In this document: piece by piece, positions 35,154 to 44,075 of the stretch | Position numbering within the stretch: the stretch's first letter is position 1 | Layout of the letters: the number at the start of each line of letters is the position of its first letter | Source: Bifidobacterium dentium JCM 1195 = DSM 20436 | Lineage (GTDB): Bacteria; Actinomycetota; Actinomycetes; Actinomycetales; Bifidobacteriaceae | Direction: 5' to 3' | DNA: 64,000 bases | Assembly (NCBI RefSeq): GCF_001042595.1 | Contig: NZ_AP012326.1 | Coordinates: forward strand, 2,232,001 to 2,296,000 | The notes under the pieces: model-generated | The model's input: the letters and a program-made list of their open reading frames with translations, nothing else | What the model was told of the DNA's origin: nothing | Database searches by the model: none | Program-made: the position numbers and the translations under genes

Positions 35154-35678
35154 TCAGACGGCCCGCTCGACTTCGGTGCGCGCCTGGAGATTGAGTCGCA
35201 TACGCAGGGTGCCGACCTCCTGCTCCAATTCGTCGATTCGCCGCACCTGCTGGTAGATCATCAGGTCACGTACATCGACGCTGCCGTCACGCGAGGCAGC
35301 CGGAAAGGTGATTGCGCGAAGAGGCGCCTGCGATTGCGAAGGGGACCGGTCCGAAGTCACGGTCTGCATCGACGCGAGCACGTGCGCACTGGCAGCATCC
35401 AATCGATCATCATATCGCGGACCGGCCATCGCATCGCCCGAGCTCTTACGCCACCTCGCAAAGCAACGCTCGATGCGCTTGTAACCGATCAGCGCCGGGT
35501 CGAGCCCCGCCTCACGGAACAGTTTGACCGGTGATTCGCCGGCATGATACCGCCGCATGCACGATTGCTTGAACGCCTCGGAATAGGTGATTCTTCTCGC
35601 CGTGGCCTCGGCCACCGCAGGCAATGTCTTCAGATAGGCGACCTCTTCAGGACTGAACATTCCTCCGCCGTTAGACAT
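35154..35678 (-). CDS. HTH DNA-binding protein, pilus-flanking paralogue 1
   Basis: The 174-aa protein shares one pattern with the protein at 43384-43791: F[ST]..EV.YL..LPAV, RITYS..F..SCM.RY..GE.P, and G.KR.ER..ARW. This resembles a helix-turn-helix family of unknown role in low- and high-GC Gram-positives that has a DNA-binding N-terminus and a C-terminal coiled coil. Here the coiled coil is VRRIDELEQEVGTLRMRLNLQ (about residues 144-164), after a Ser/Gln-rich linker. The ATG at 35678 follows GGAGGAGGG. It sits immediately downstream of the pilin end of the pilus cluster on the same strand. Confidence 0.8.
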   Translation of the reverse strand: MSNGGGMFSPEEVAYLKTLPAVAEATARRITYSEAFKQSCMRRYHAGESPVKLFREAGLDPALIGYKRIERCFARWRKSSGDAMAGPRYDDRLDAASAHVLASMQTVTSDRSPSQSQAPLRAITFPAASRDGSVDVRDLMIYQQVRRIDELEQEVGTLRMRLNLQARTEVERAV

Positions 35679-36030
35679 GACGACCCTCCTCCGTGCTACA
35701 TGTGTTCACACCCGGGATCAACGTCGAAAACCGCCTCCGTCTTACCGCCTCGATTATTGCCCGATGGAGTTTATGGTAGATGAAAACAAGTCTCATCTCA
35801 AGCGCAATTAACTTATACCCCTAACTCCCTCCTTGTTGCTACCAATTCACCTTATTTTTGTTGATTTTTTCAACGACTCACCCACCCTAGTCATCAGCAT
35901 ATATAAAACACCCTAATTCATCACCCTTTCTTAAGATATTTATGTAAATCAATTGACTTATTTACCGTATTCCATATCACTGTGGAACCTAACGGGAAAA
36001 ACCTTCCCGCACCTTGCCGAACGACATGCA
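35679..36030. other. AT-rich intergenic island, no gene found
   Basis: The gap between the pilin and HTH genes is clearly more AT-rich than its surroundings (about 35800-35970). It contains one TAGGGGTAT motif on the minus strand (35815-35823) and a small GTTGATTTTTTCAAC hairpin (about 35854-35868). I see no ORF with coding character. It probably holds the promoter of the HTH gene, and its composition could reflect acquired DNA. Confidence 0.55.
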
Positions 36031-36031
36031 A

Positions 36032-36064
36032 AGGTGCCGCCCGCGGTTTTCGCAAGCGGCACCT
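36032..36064 (-). terminator. Terminator of the pilus operon
   Basis: AGGTGCCGC / GCGGCACCT (9 bp) with a loop that can pair further (CGCGG...TTCGCAA), about 75 bp beyond the pilin stop. Confidence 0.7.
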
Positions 36065-36138
36065 GATCCGGATTTTCGCCCGGAGTTTTCCGGTCAAGGC
36101 GTTCCGGCAATACCCCCTTCAGTCACATCGTTCGGACG

Positions 36139-37743
36139 TCAGGACTCGACCAGCGTGTTCCGGGACTTGAGCGCCACGGCCGCGCCGGCACCGGCCAGCA
36201 GCAACGCCACGATGGTGAACAGCACGGTTCCCGCGGCACCGGTAAGCGGCAGCTGGGTGATGGACTTCACGTTCTTCACCGTAATCGCACCGTCAGCACC
36301 GGAGGTGGCCAGTCCCAGCACGTTGCTGCCGTCAGCCAACGCAAAGGTCGCCTTCTTGGCGTTCTGGTTGATAGAGACCTTGATGTTGAATTCCGCCAGG
36401 AACTGCTTGGAATAGTTCAGATCTTCGCGGGTCGCGGTTTCCTTGACGGTGTAGGTGCCTTCCGGCAGGGCGAACACCTTGACCTTGCCGTTTGCGTCGG
36501 ACTTGATGTCGGCGGAGGCGGAGGCGGCGGTGCTCAGCATGTAGCCGTTGTCGGTAGGCACGAACGTAAGGGTGTTGCCTCGCGCGTCCTTCACATTGAA
36601 GGTCACGCCTTCCAGAGCGTTCTCTTCATCGCCGACGCCGATCTTGGTGAATTCGAACTTACCGGTGATGAGTTCGACCTCATCGCCGTCCGTCGAGGTG
36701 TCCGGGTCGGTGGCCACGGTTGGCGTATTGGTCACCGTCTCGCTTTCCTTGACTTCTTCGTTGATTACGCCGGTGTACTGCACGTAGATGGTCTTGCCCG
36801 CATTCGCGAGGCCGGCCTCGCTGGCCGCATAGTTGCTCAGATCGACCGTGAACTGGTCCGTGCCGTTGCCCTTGAGCTCGTTAGCGGTGAAACCACTGAC
36901 CACGTAGTTGTTGTCAGCCGGGATCTCGGTTACGTTAACCGTCTCGCCATCGACGGTGATCGTGGAGGAACCGCCTTCGACGTACACCTTGATGTCATTA
37001 TTGACGGTCAGGCCCACGCCCGGCTTATCCATGATCTTGAACATCGGATCGGTCTTACCCAGCATGTTCGGCAGCTTGACCTGGATGGTGTAGTTCGCGA
37101 CACTGCCGACGCCCATGGCCTGGGCCTTCTCTTCGGCGGTCTTTCCCGGGGTCGGCGGCGTGTTCGACTTCGCCACGACGGTACCGAGGGTCAGCGGATC
37201 ACCAGACTTGCGGACGAACTTGGTGTAGGTTGCGCCGTTGGCGGTCACCTGCGTGGCCACGACCGTAGGCACGCCGTTCGTGTCGGTAATCAGATACCAG
37301 CCTTCGGTCACGTTCAAGGTAACCGTCGACGCTTCAAGCGCAGCGGTCTTCGTATCGGTCGGGGTCAGTCCGGAAACGACCAAGGCGTCAGCGAATGCGC
37401 GCAGTTGTGCGTCGGTGAATGTCGCCACGTACGCGGCCGGATTGTCCTTGTACGGGTCCGGAATCTCACTCACGCCGCCCGCACTCTTCGCCGCAGCCTC
37501 AACGGCGGTCTTCGCCGCATCGACGGTGTTGACCTGCACCTTGCTCATGGTCGGCGCGGTACCCTGCGGATCGGCGAATTCGGCGAACTTGTATGCCTTG
37601 AACTCGGAACCCGCGGCCGCGTTCGTCACGGTGATTTCGGCTGCGGTCGTCGGATCGGCCTGTGCGCTCGCAGCGCCTAGGGCCATGCCGGCCAGCAGCG
37701 TCGCCGCGGCGGCCACGCTTGCAAAAAGCTTCCTCGCGTTCAT
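36139..37743 (-). CDS. SpaA-type major pilin with LPLTG anchor
   Basis: This is the probable backbone pilin of a sortase-assembled pilus. The 534-aa protein has a signal peptide (about residues 1-29, ending AQA), an N-terminal pilin domain, and a C-terminal isopeptide-forming CnaB/SpaA domain with an E-box (GTYTVKETA). The cell-wall sorting signal at the end is LPLTG (about 498), a hydrophobic stretch and a short polar tail. The lysine used for polymerisation cannot be named with confidence. The ATG at 37743 has AAGAGAGG upstream. It is the last gene after sortase and VWA adhesin, and a hairpin precedes it. Confidence 0.9.
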   Translation of the reverse strand: MNARKLFASVAAAATLLAGMALGAASAQADPTTAAEITVTNAAAGSEFKAYKFAEFADPQGTAPTMSKVQVNTVDAAKTAVEAAAKSAGGVSEIPDPYKDNPAAYVATFTDAQLRAFADALVVSGLTPTDTKTAALEASTVTLNVTEGWYLITDTNGVPTVVATQVTANGATYTKFVRKSGDPLTLGTVVAKSNTPPTPGKTAEEKAQAMGVGSVANYTIQVKLPNMLGKTDPMFKIMDKPGVGLTVNNDIKVYVEGGSSTITVDGETVNVTEIPADNNYVVSGFTANELKGNGTDQFTVDLSNYAASEAGLANAGKTIYVQYTGVINEEVKESETVTNTPTVATDPDTSTDGDEVELITGKFEFTKIGVGDEENALEGVTFNVKDARGNTLTFVPTDNGYMLSTAASASADIKSDANGKVKVFALPEGTYTVKETATREDLNYSKQFLAEFNIKVSINQNAKKATFALADGSNVLGLATSGADGAITVKNVKSITQLPLTGAAGTVLFTIVALLLAGAGAAVALKSRNTLVES

Positions 37744-37823
37744 GATGAGAAACCTCTCTTCCTTGTAATTGTTGCTTGGGTGTTCACCATTGATTCGAAT
37801 GTTGTGCGTTATCAGGATTCGTG

Positions 37824-37853
37824 TCCGGCCGGGGCACCATCGGCTCGGCCGGA
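37824..37853 (-). terminator. Hairpin between VWA adhesin and major pilin genes
   Basis: TCCGGCCG / CGGCCGGA, a perfect 8-bp stem with a 14-nt loop in the 150-bp gap. It could attenuate read-through or stabilise the pilin mRNA; there is no T-run. Confidence 0.4.
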
Positions 37854-37891
37854 TGCGTCCGTTCAGTCATTGGTTGCTGCCATCACCCCCA

Positions 37892-40795
37892 TCAGTACAA
37901 CCGTTTCTTGCTGCTCCAGATGGAGACGATGATTCCCGCCACGACGGCGATCAGACCGAAACAGCCACCAATGAGCAGCCACTGTCGACCGGTGAGGTCA
38001 CCTGCCGCGGGGAGCGTCGCAACCGAGATATAGCGATTGACGAACGCAGCCGTCAGATCGTCGGCCGGCTGTTGTTTGTCGGCTGCGATGTCCCGGCCAT
38101 CGCGATCCTTGACCTGCACGACCTGCGTCACCTTCGCCTCGTATTGGCCGGCCGCATTCTTGGCGACGGTGACGGTGACGTGATATTCGGACTTGTCAAA
38201 ACGCCAACCGTGCCTGGCCGCAGGCTGTACTTCCACCACCTTGAAGGTGTAGGTGTCGGCACCGTCGTTCAGCGGAGTCGAGAATGTCAACGGATCACCT
38301 GCGGAATCGACGGTGAATGCACCCGGCTTGGAGATATTCGCTTGCAGGTTGCCGATCGAAGTCGTCTGCTTGCCGCCTTCGAGACCTTTCAGCATGGCAC
38401 CGGTGTTCTGCGCCTTCTGCGTATCCGACGTGATGTCGGTCAGTTCGAAGTCGAAGGATTCCGCATAGTCGTTGCCCTGGGTCTTCTTGCTGAGCTTCAC
38501 GCCGTCCTGCAGCGTAACCGTGTTGCGTTGATTCCGTACCGTGCATTCGTAGGTTTTCAGCGGCTTCTGCAGGTCGGCGTTCTTGTCGGCGAGCGCCCAC
38601 AGCTCATTCTTATCGATCGTCACCGTGACGTTCGCGTCGCCGACTTGGGTGTAGCCGTCGACCGCGTCTTCGGTAAGCGTGTATTCGCCTGGCGCAAGTT
38701 TGACGAAACCGTCGTTCCATTGATTGTCGGCGTTCAACGTCACTGTGAGGTCGACCGCATCGTCGTAGCCTTTGAGGTGCATCTGCACTTCCGTACCGTC
38801 GACAGGTTGCACATCGGGCCATTCCTTGGTCACTGCGACGTTGGCGACCGGTATCTGCAGTACCGGATGCCGGTAATTCGCGCAACTCGACCTGTCGTCG
38901 GTGGTGTAGCAGACTTGGGCCGTCTTGTTGGACCTGAAGCCGGCCTTGCCCGCCGAAGTGGCTCCGGTATCGGCATCGCCCGTCGCGTCATAGCCGGTCT
39001 TCGCATATGTCTGATAGGCGGAGTCGGTCGGTTCCACGTTGTACGACAGCGTATATGTCATGCCGTCCTTGAGCTCGTACGATTCGTTGAATTCGGCCCT
39101 GACGATGCCGTTGCCGTCTTCGCTGTACCACAACGCGTAATCCGTATCGAGTACCGGAGCGGTTTCGCCGGCCTTGCCACCGGTGACGTTCAGCGTAACA
39201 CCGCTCGTTACCTTGTAGAACGTCTTGCCATCGAACGTTCTCGCAGTGGATTTGTCGTAGGCGATGCCGCTCTGCTTGGCATACTCCGACAGTTCGTCGG
39301 TGATGGAGACGCCCGTATACACGTGCTTTTCGGTGATGGTCTTCTGGATATCGTTGAAGATCTGTGCCAGCTGCGTGGCGCTGGAGGCCGAATAGTAGTA
39401 GTCGCCGGAGGCTCGGTCGCCCAGATTCCAATACCCGGTGGCATTCGGATAATTGCTCGAGATGCCGTGCATGAACTTATTGGCGTTGCTGGCGGACGAT
39501 ACGCTCGCCGACGGATTCGCGCCATCGAAAATGCCGATGGAGTACACCGTGGTGCCGGCATTCTTCAGTTCCTGGGATTTTTTAATGGCGGCATTCGCAA
39601 CGTCGCCATCAAAACCACTCCAATGATTAGGCTCGCCATCAGTGAAGAAAATCACGTATTTCTTCGCTCCGGCACGGCCGCCGGCAAGCGCCTGTTGTGC
39701 AACCTCCATTGCAGCATCGGCATACGTTGCGCCAGCCGCCTGCAAACCATTGACGCTTGTCTTCAGCAAGCCAGCATCCGTCGTAAGCTCCTGTACAATC
39801 TGTGTGCAGTTACCCGTGTCAGATTGCCTGGAATTGCTTATTCGACAACCATCAGCGCCTGTCGCGGTCCCGATTTGGTTGGCATATTTCACTAGGGCAA
39901 CTTTTACTTTATCGTTATCGTCCTCAATCGTGTCGTTGGTCTTGGCTGTCTCATCCAGAAAAGAATTCACAGCCGTCTTCAAAGCGCTAATCTTCGATGG
40001 AGAGCCTCTACCGCCAAAATCATCGTTCATGGAACCGGACACATCCAGCACCAAGGCGATGTCTATCGGGGTGGTGTCCGTGGTGGAGGTGGAGGCGTCC
40101 TTGCCGATTACGTTAAGTTTGAGTATGTAGGCGCCATTGCCTTGGTATTCGATGCTCTTGGTATGCTCCGGCGTCGACAATCCCGAGGAAGCGGACTTCA
40201 GCATGCCCCGGTACGACGCAATACCAAGACGTACCGTCTTATCGGCATTATTCTTAGTTTCGTCGTCTTTCGCTTCGTTCTGATTCGCCACGGTATCGGC
40301 ATCATCGTCATCCGATTGAACCGACCGCTCAACGGTCGTAGGGTTCTCGGTTCCCGTTGGTTTCTGGGTTGGCGTTGCGGAGGCCGTCGCGGGTTGCGCT
40401 TCCGACGGAGTGGCAAGTTCTATAACAGGCTCGTCGGCTGATCCGGCCTTCTGCTCTTCAGATTGTTTCACGAGCTGTTCCACAGGCTGTTCCGTGGATT
40501 GCTCCGCGGGTGCGCCCTCAGCCGCAGGATTTTCGGACCCTTCGGATACATTCTCGGACGGGGTGGATTCCGCTACCGGAGCAGCCTCGGATACATCGTT
40601 CGATGCACTGCTCGCGGAAGCCGTCGCGACCTGTTCGGCCGCCGCCGCATCGGCATCATCGGCCAATGCCATCGTACTTGCACCGGCCATGCCACCCAGC
40701 ATTGCGAGGGTAGCCGCCATGGCCATGAGCTTCTTTCCAAGATCCTTGCGATGTCGGTCGCTCAAGCCGGCAAGCAGATCCTTGATTCTCTTCAT
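37892..40795 (-). CDS. Large VWA-domain surface adhesin, probable pilus tip, with LPAAG anchor
   Basis: The 967-aa protein has an N-terminal signal segment (about residues 20-46), a Ser/Glu/Thr-rich region to about 190, then a von Willebrand A domain with a complete MIDAS start, IDIALVLDVSGSMND (D251-x-S253-x-S255). Further beta-rich CnaB-like domains follow to about 920 (NVAVTKEWPDV, GVKLSKKTQGND). The end is LPAAG (about 928), a membrane segment and SKKRLY. LPAAG is a variant sorting signal. VWA tip pilins bind host or matrix ligands in related Gram-positive pili. It is transcribed between the class C sortase gene and the major pilin gene. Confidence 0.87.
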   Translation of the reverse strand: MKRIKDLLAGLSDRHRKDLGKKLMAMAATLAMLGGMAGASTMALADDADAAAAEQVATASASSASNDVSEAAPVAESTPSENVSEGSENPAAEGAPAEQSTEQPVEQLVKQSEEQKAGSADEPVIELATPSEAQPATASATPTQKPTGTENPTTVERSVQSDDDDADTVANQNEAKDDETKNNADKTVRLGIASYRGMLKSASSGLSTPEHTKSIEYQGNGAYILKLNVIGKDASTSTTDTTPIDIALVLDVSGSMNDDFGGRGSPSKISALKTAVNSFLDETAKTNDTIEDDNDKVKVALVKYANQIGTATGADGCRISNSRQSDTGNCTQIVQELTTDAGLLKTSVNGLQAAGATYADAAMEVAQQALAGGRAGAKKYVIFFTDGEPNHWSGFDGDVANAAIKKSQELKNAGTTVYSIGIFDGANPSASVSSASNANKFMHGISSNYPNATGYWNLGDRASGDYYYSASSATQLAQIFNDIQKTITEKHVYTGVSITDELSEYAKQSGIAYDKSTARTFDGKTFYKVTSGVTLNVTGGKAGETAPVLDTDYALWYSEDGNGIVRAEFNESYELKDGMTYTLSYNVEPTDSAYQTYAKTGYDATGDADTGATSAGKAGFRSNKTAQVCYTTDDRSSCANYRHPVLQIPVANVAVTKEWPDVQPVDGTEVQMHLKGYDDAVDLTVTLNADNQWNDGFVKLAPGEYTLTEDAVDGYTQVGDANVTVTIDKNELWALADKNADLQKPLKTYECTVRNQRNTVTLQDGVKLSKKTQGNDYAESFDFELTDITSDTQKAQNTGAMLKGLEGGKQTTSIGNLQANISKPGAFTVDSAGDPLTFSTPLNDGADTYTFKVVEVQPAARHGWRFDKSEYHVTVTVAKNAAGQYEAKVTQVVQVKDRDGRDIAADKQQPADDLTAAFVNRYISVATLPAAGDLTGRQWLLIGGCFGLIAVVAGIIVSIWSSKKRLY

Positions 40796-41076
40796 AGCAT
40801 GTCCATCTCTTCGTCTCGACGCGTAAGGCCGGCTCCGTCACGTGCCTTATGAAACGGACTGTAGGGAAGAAAGCCCTGCGGCGCATACACCCTCCTAGGG
40901 GGAGCCTCCAACCACTTGCATCATCGAAAATCGTTGGAATTCCAACAAGACCATACCCTCTTCGGCAACCTCTTCAAGACGTGAAAACATCCTCTTTCAA
41001 GGAGGCGCGCAAAAGCCCCATGCCGGTTGCGACGCATCGAAACCACCATGGTCGCGACATGATGATCATCCGCCGC
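40796..41076. other. Gap between sortase and VWA adhesin genes
   Basis: A 281-bp non-coding gap that could hold a separate promoter for the adhesin and pilin genes. A GC-rich partial palindrome around CCTCCTAGGGGGAG lies near 40890-40905. No small ORF with a ribosome-binding site was seen. Confidence 0.45.
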
Positions 41077-42114
41077 TCAACCACGAGACGGCCAGCATTC
41101 GGCATGACGCATGATCCTACGCTTCGGACGAATCAGTCTGAGCACGATGAAGCACAACACCATGCCGCCAACCAGAACGCCGACGCCCACCCACAGTCCG
41201 ATGCTGCGCGCATCATGCAGGTCGGTCGGGTCGGGTGCGGGCATGGGAATCGACACACGATGCCCCGAAACCAGCAGCCGCTGGGTATTGATGCCATACG
41301 GCGTGCAAGTCATCAAGGTCAGACGATCCTCCCCCGGCTCGATTGTGAGACGTGATGTGTCATTCGGATCAATCACGCCGATGCGATCCACCTGGTAGCC
41401 AAGGGTTTCACCCATCACCTCGACATACATGAAATCACCCTGCTTCATCTCGTCAAGGCGGGTGAACATCATCGCCTCGACCAGACCACGATGCCCGGTG
41501 ATCACCGCATGCGTGTTCGTGCCACCGACCGGCAGGCTCGTACCATACAAATGCCCGGCACCCTTGGCGAGCGCCTGCTCCGACGTACCATGATAAATCG
41601 GCAGTTTCACGCTGATTTTGGGAATCGACACGGTTCCCATAATGCCGGAGCCGGAATCAAGCAGACCCTGATACTCCTCATCCTGACTGGAGACGGAATC
41701 CCCGTTACCGGAACTCTGCGAAACGCCCGCGGCCGACGCGAAAGGATCCACGGCCTCACCAAGAATCGGCTGCCCTTCCTTGGCAAGACGTGCGTTATAG
41801 GCGCGGGCATCGGCAAGCCGGTCCTCAGCCTGCGGGTACGGCCAGCCCGCAACCGTTTTCGCCACCGCATCGGAAGTATTCGACAGACTCCGCGCCGATC
41901 GCACCTGCATGACCACCGGAAACAAGCCTACGCATAAGGCCGATGCGATCAACAGCGCCGCAAGCGCACGCATCACCACGAACTGCACGAGCCGCATGCG
42001 ACGCCGACGCACCACATCCGATACGTCAACCACCTCAGCAAACGCCACAGGCTCCCACCGGAGGGCAACGGCCCGAGACACCTCCCGCCGCACGCTGACT
42101 CTGCGAAGCATCAT
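41077..42114 (-). CDS. Class C (pilus) sortase
   Basis: Class C sortases link pilin subunits and act at the membrane. The 345-aa protein has an N-terminal membrane segment (about residues 48-68), a lid motif DPF in EAVDPFAS, and the catalytic His in AVITGHRG. The Cys and Arg are in LMTCTPYGINTQRLLVSGHR. A C-terminal membrane segment (about 305-328) and basic tail are typical of this class. The ATG at 42114 follows AAGGAG. It is the first gene of the sortase-adhesin-pilin set, where many pilus operons place the sortase last. Confidence 0.94.
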   Translation of the reverse strand: MMLRRVSVRREVSRAVALRWEPVAFAEVVDVSDVVRRRRMRLVQFVVMRALAALLIASALCVGLFPVVMQVRSARSLSNTSDAVAKTVAGWPYPQAEDRLADARAYNARLAKEGQPILGEAVDPFASAAGVSQSSGNGDSVSSQDEEYQGLLDSGSGIMGTVSIPKISVKLPIYHGTSEQALAKGAGHLYGTSLPVGGTNTHAVITGHRGLVEAMMFTRLDEMKQGDFMYVEVMGETLGYQVDRIGVIDPNDTSRLTIEPGEDRLTLMTCTPYGINTQRLLVSGHRVSIPMPAPDPTDLHDARSIGLWVGVGVLVGGMVLCFIVLRLIRPKRRIMRHAECWPSRG

Positions 42115-42221
42115 GCATCTCCTTCGAACGCAACAATCTTCGCATCACCACCCCTGCAATCCATGCCCCCTATTGGAGGGGTCCATGATCATTCCCGCAG
42201 GCAGGAACGTATGGGCCGACG

Positions 42222-43064
42222 CTAGATGAACGCACGCTCGCCGAAGATGGCGGTGCCGACGCGCACAATGGTAGAGCCTTCGGCGATGGCGAGCTCCATA
42301 TCGCCGGTCATGCCCATCGACAGTTCCAGGCAGCGTTCGGTTCCCGGCGTCTTGGACGCAAGGATCAGATCGCGTGTCTTGCGCAGATGCGCGAAGCATT
42401 TGCGAATCGTGGTCTCATTGTCGACATGCGCGCCAATCGTCATCAGACCTTGCAATTCGAGGCCATCCAACGTGCCTATCTTCTGTGCGATGCGGATGGC
42501 GTGTGCCGGATCGCAACCTGACTTCGACGCCTCGCCGGACTCATTCACCTCCAGCAGCACGCCGACCGTAATGCCGCGCGCGACGGCCCTGCGCGAAATC
42601 TTCTCCGCCAAATCGACCGAATCCACCGACTCGATCGTGTTGATCACCGGTAACACTTTGCCGATCTTGTTGCTTTGCAGTTGACCGATCAGATGGAACG
42701 GAATATGCGTACCGTCCGCATCGCCGGCAACCGCGCCGCCGGCAACCGCCTCGGCAGTGGCCGCCCCCAACGTAAAGCCGCGTTGCGCGCACTGCTTCAG
42801 CAATCCTTCGGCCTTTGCCATCACTTCCTGCGGACGATTCTCTCCGATCATGCGCACCCCGGCGTCGATCGCGGTCATGATTTCGCCGACGTCACGCGTC
42901 TTCGTGGCTGCCAGCAGTTTCACCGAACCGACTTCGCGACCGGCTTGGGCTTCGGCGGTGGCGACACGGTCCAGCACACGATGCACGCCGTCCGTAATCT
43001 CTTGTGCGCGCGCCGCATCGATCACCTCATTGGCAAGGTTTTTGTGGTCCATATAAGCAGTCAT
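42222..43064 (-). CDS. PLP-binding protein, YggS/PROSC family
   Basis: YggS-family proteins bind pyridoxal phosphate and help vitamin B6 and amino-acid homeostasis; they have an alanine-racemase-like barrel but little known catalytic activity. The PLP lysine is expected in VKLLAATKTRDV, and the family motifs IGENRPQEVMAK, HLIGQLQSNKIGKVL and LSMGMTGDMELAIAEGSTIVRVGTAIFG are present. The ATG at 43064 has AAGGGG 8 nt upstream; the open frame to 43238 is not used. An insertion of about 20 residues (TLGAATAEAVAGGAVAGDAD) follows the GENR motif. In bacteria the gene often lies near cell-division genes, but here it borders the pilus cluster. Confidence 0.92.
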   Translation of the reverse strand: MTAYMDHKNLANEVIDAARAQEITDGVHRVLDRVATAEAQAGREVGSVKLLAATKTRDVGEIMTAIDAGVRMIGENRPQEVMAKAEGLLKQCAQRGFTLGAATAEAVAGGAVAGDADGTHIPFHLIGQLQSNKIGKVLPVINTIESVDSVDLAEKISRRAVARGITVGVLLEVNESGEASKSGCDPAHAIRIAQKIGTLDGLELQGLMTIGAHVDNETTIRKCFAHLRKTRDLILASKTPGTERCLELSMGMTGDMELAIAEGSTIVRVGTAIFGERAFI

Positions 43065-43116
43065 CTCATCGCCCCTTAACGTCGGATTCCCGATCCCTTT
43101 CCCTAGGGTATGAAGA

Positions 43117-43176
43117 AGCCCGTACGAGCCGGCCTGAAGTGAAGCGATAAAGCGGTCGGCAATAGTCGTACGGGCT
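43117..43176. other. Large structured hairpin upstream of yggS
   Basis: Perfect 11-bp outer arms AGCCCGTACGA / TCGTACGGGCT enclose a 38-nt loop with a second GCCGGCC/GGTCGGC pairing. On the minus strand it is followed by TCTTCAT, so it may be a terminator for the HTH gene or part of the yggS leader. The rest of the 43065-43383 gap is AT-rich with a short GGGGTTAACCCC palindrome near 43298-43309. Confidence 0.5.
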
Positions 43177-43383
43177 AACATCAGACGACAGTAGAAGGGG
43201 GACTTCAAGACTCCGTCTGTAGTTTCTTTATGACTCAAAATGCCTTGATTGTTATGGCATATTCCATAATTTGAGACATTTCGAGGAAAATTTCGAGGGG
43301 TTAACCCCCTTGGGTTTCTGATTGTCTAGTAGGCACTCAGTCCTTGTCAGCATGTTGCTGCATTGCACGAATGTTTCCACGAC

Positions 43384-43791
43384 TCAGGATTTGATGGTTT
43401 CGAACCGTTGCTCAAGCTCCCCGACACGCTGCCTCAACGCGATCACCTGGCAGGTCAGCGACTGGATCTGCCCCATTTGCATGGTGATGAAGCGGTTACG
43501 CGCATCGGTCGGCATCACGGCCATCGCATCCGGCCGTTTGGCCTCGTTCATGATCTCATCATCATGCTTCCAACGCGCGATATTGCGTTCCACACGCTTA
43601 TGCCCGACGATCATGGGGCTCAGGCCGGCCGACGTAAAAATCACGCTCGGTCGCTCACCCTGTAGATAACGACTCATGCAACTGACTTGGAAATCATGCG
43701 AATACGTGATGCGATTTTCCGTAACCGCCTCGACCGCCGGCAGCGACCGTAGGTATTCGACTTCCGTCTGACTGAATCGTCTTCTCGTCAT
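43384..43791 (-). CDS. HTH DNA-binding protein, pilus-flanking paralogue 2
   Basis: The 135-aa protein is a paralogue of the one at 35154-35678. Shared features are RFSQTEVEYLRSLPAV, RITYSHDF, SCMSRYLQGERPS, a GHKRVERNIARW segment and a C-terminal coiled coil (QIQSLTCQVIALRQRVGELEQRFE, about residues 107-130). The HTH is predicted in about residues 25-65. The linker is shorter than in paralogue 1. Together the two copies bracket sortase, adhesin, pilin and yggS on the same strand. Regulation of pilus expression is a reasonable guess, but a remnant of a mobile element's DNA-binding protein is possible. Confidence 0.78.
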   Translation of the reverse strand: MTRRRFSQTEVEYLRSLPAVEAVTENRITYSHDFQVSCMSRYLQGERPSVIFTSAGLSPMIVGHKRVERNIARWKHDDEIMNEAKRPDAMAVMPTDARNRFITMQMGQIQSLTCQVIALRQRVGELEQRFETIKS

Positions 43792-44075
43792 GTTCCACCC
43801 ACTTTCACATTGTCATTACCGTTGACTCCGCTTACGCGCCGCGCGACATGGATACGGCTTACGTGCTCTGGACGGTTCACCCTATCATCAGAAACTCGAA
43901 AATGACGGGGGCAAAACCACCCGTATCGCTACGCGCTAAACCTCGTGTAAGCTATATCACACAATCGATTCAACGCTTTATCATACAATTCACCCCATCT
44001 CACCCCTTATGTGAATCGCTTCCTTTCCGGAGGAGAAGGTAGAGTCCTGTATGACCAACCACTCAAGGAGGTACG

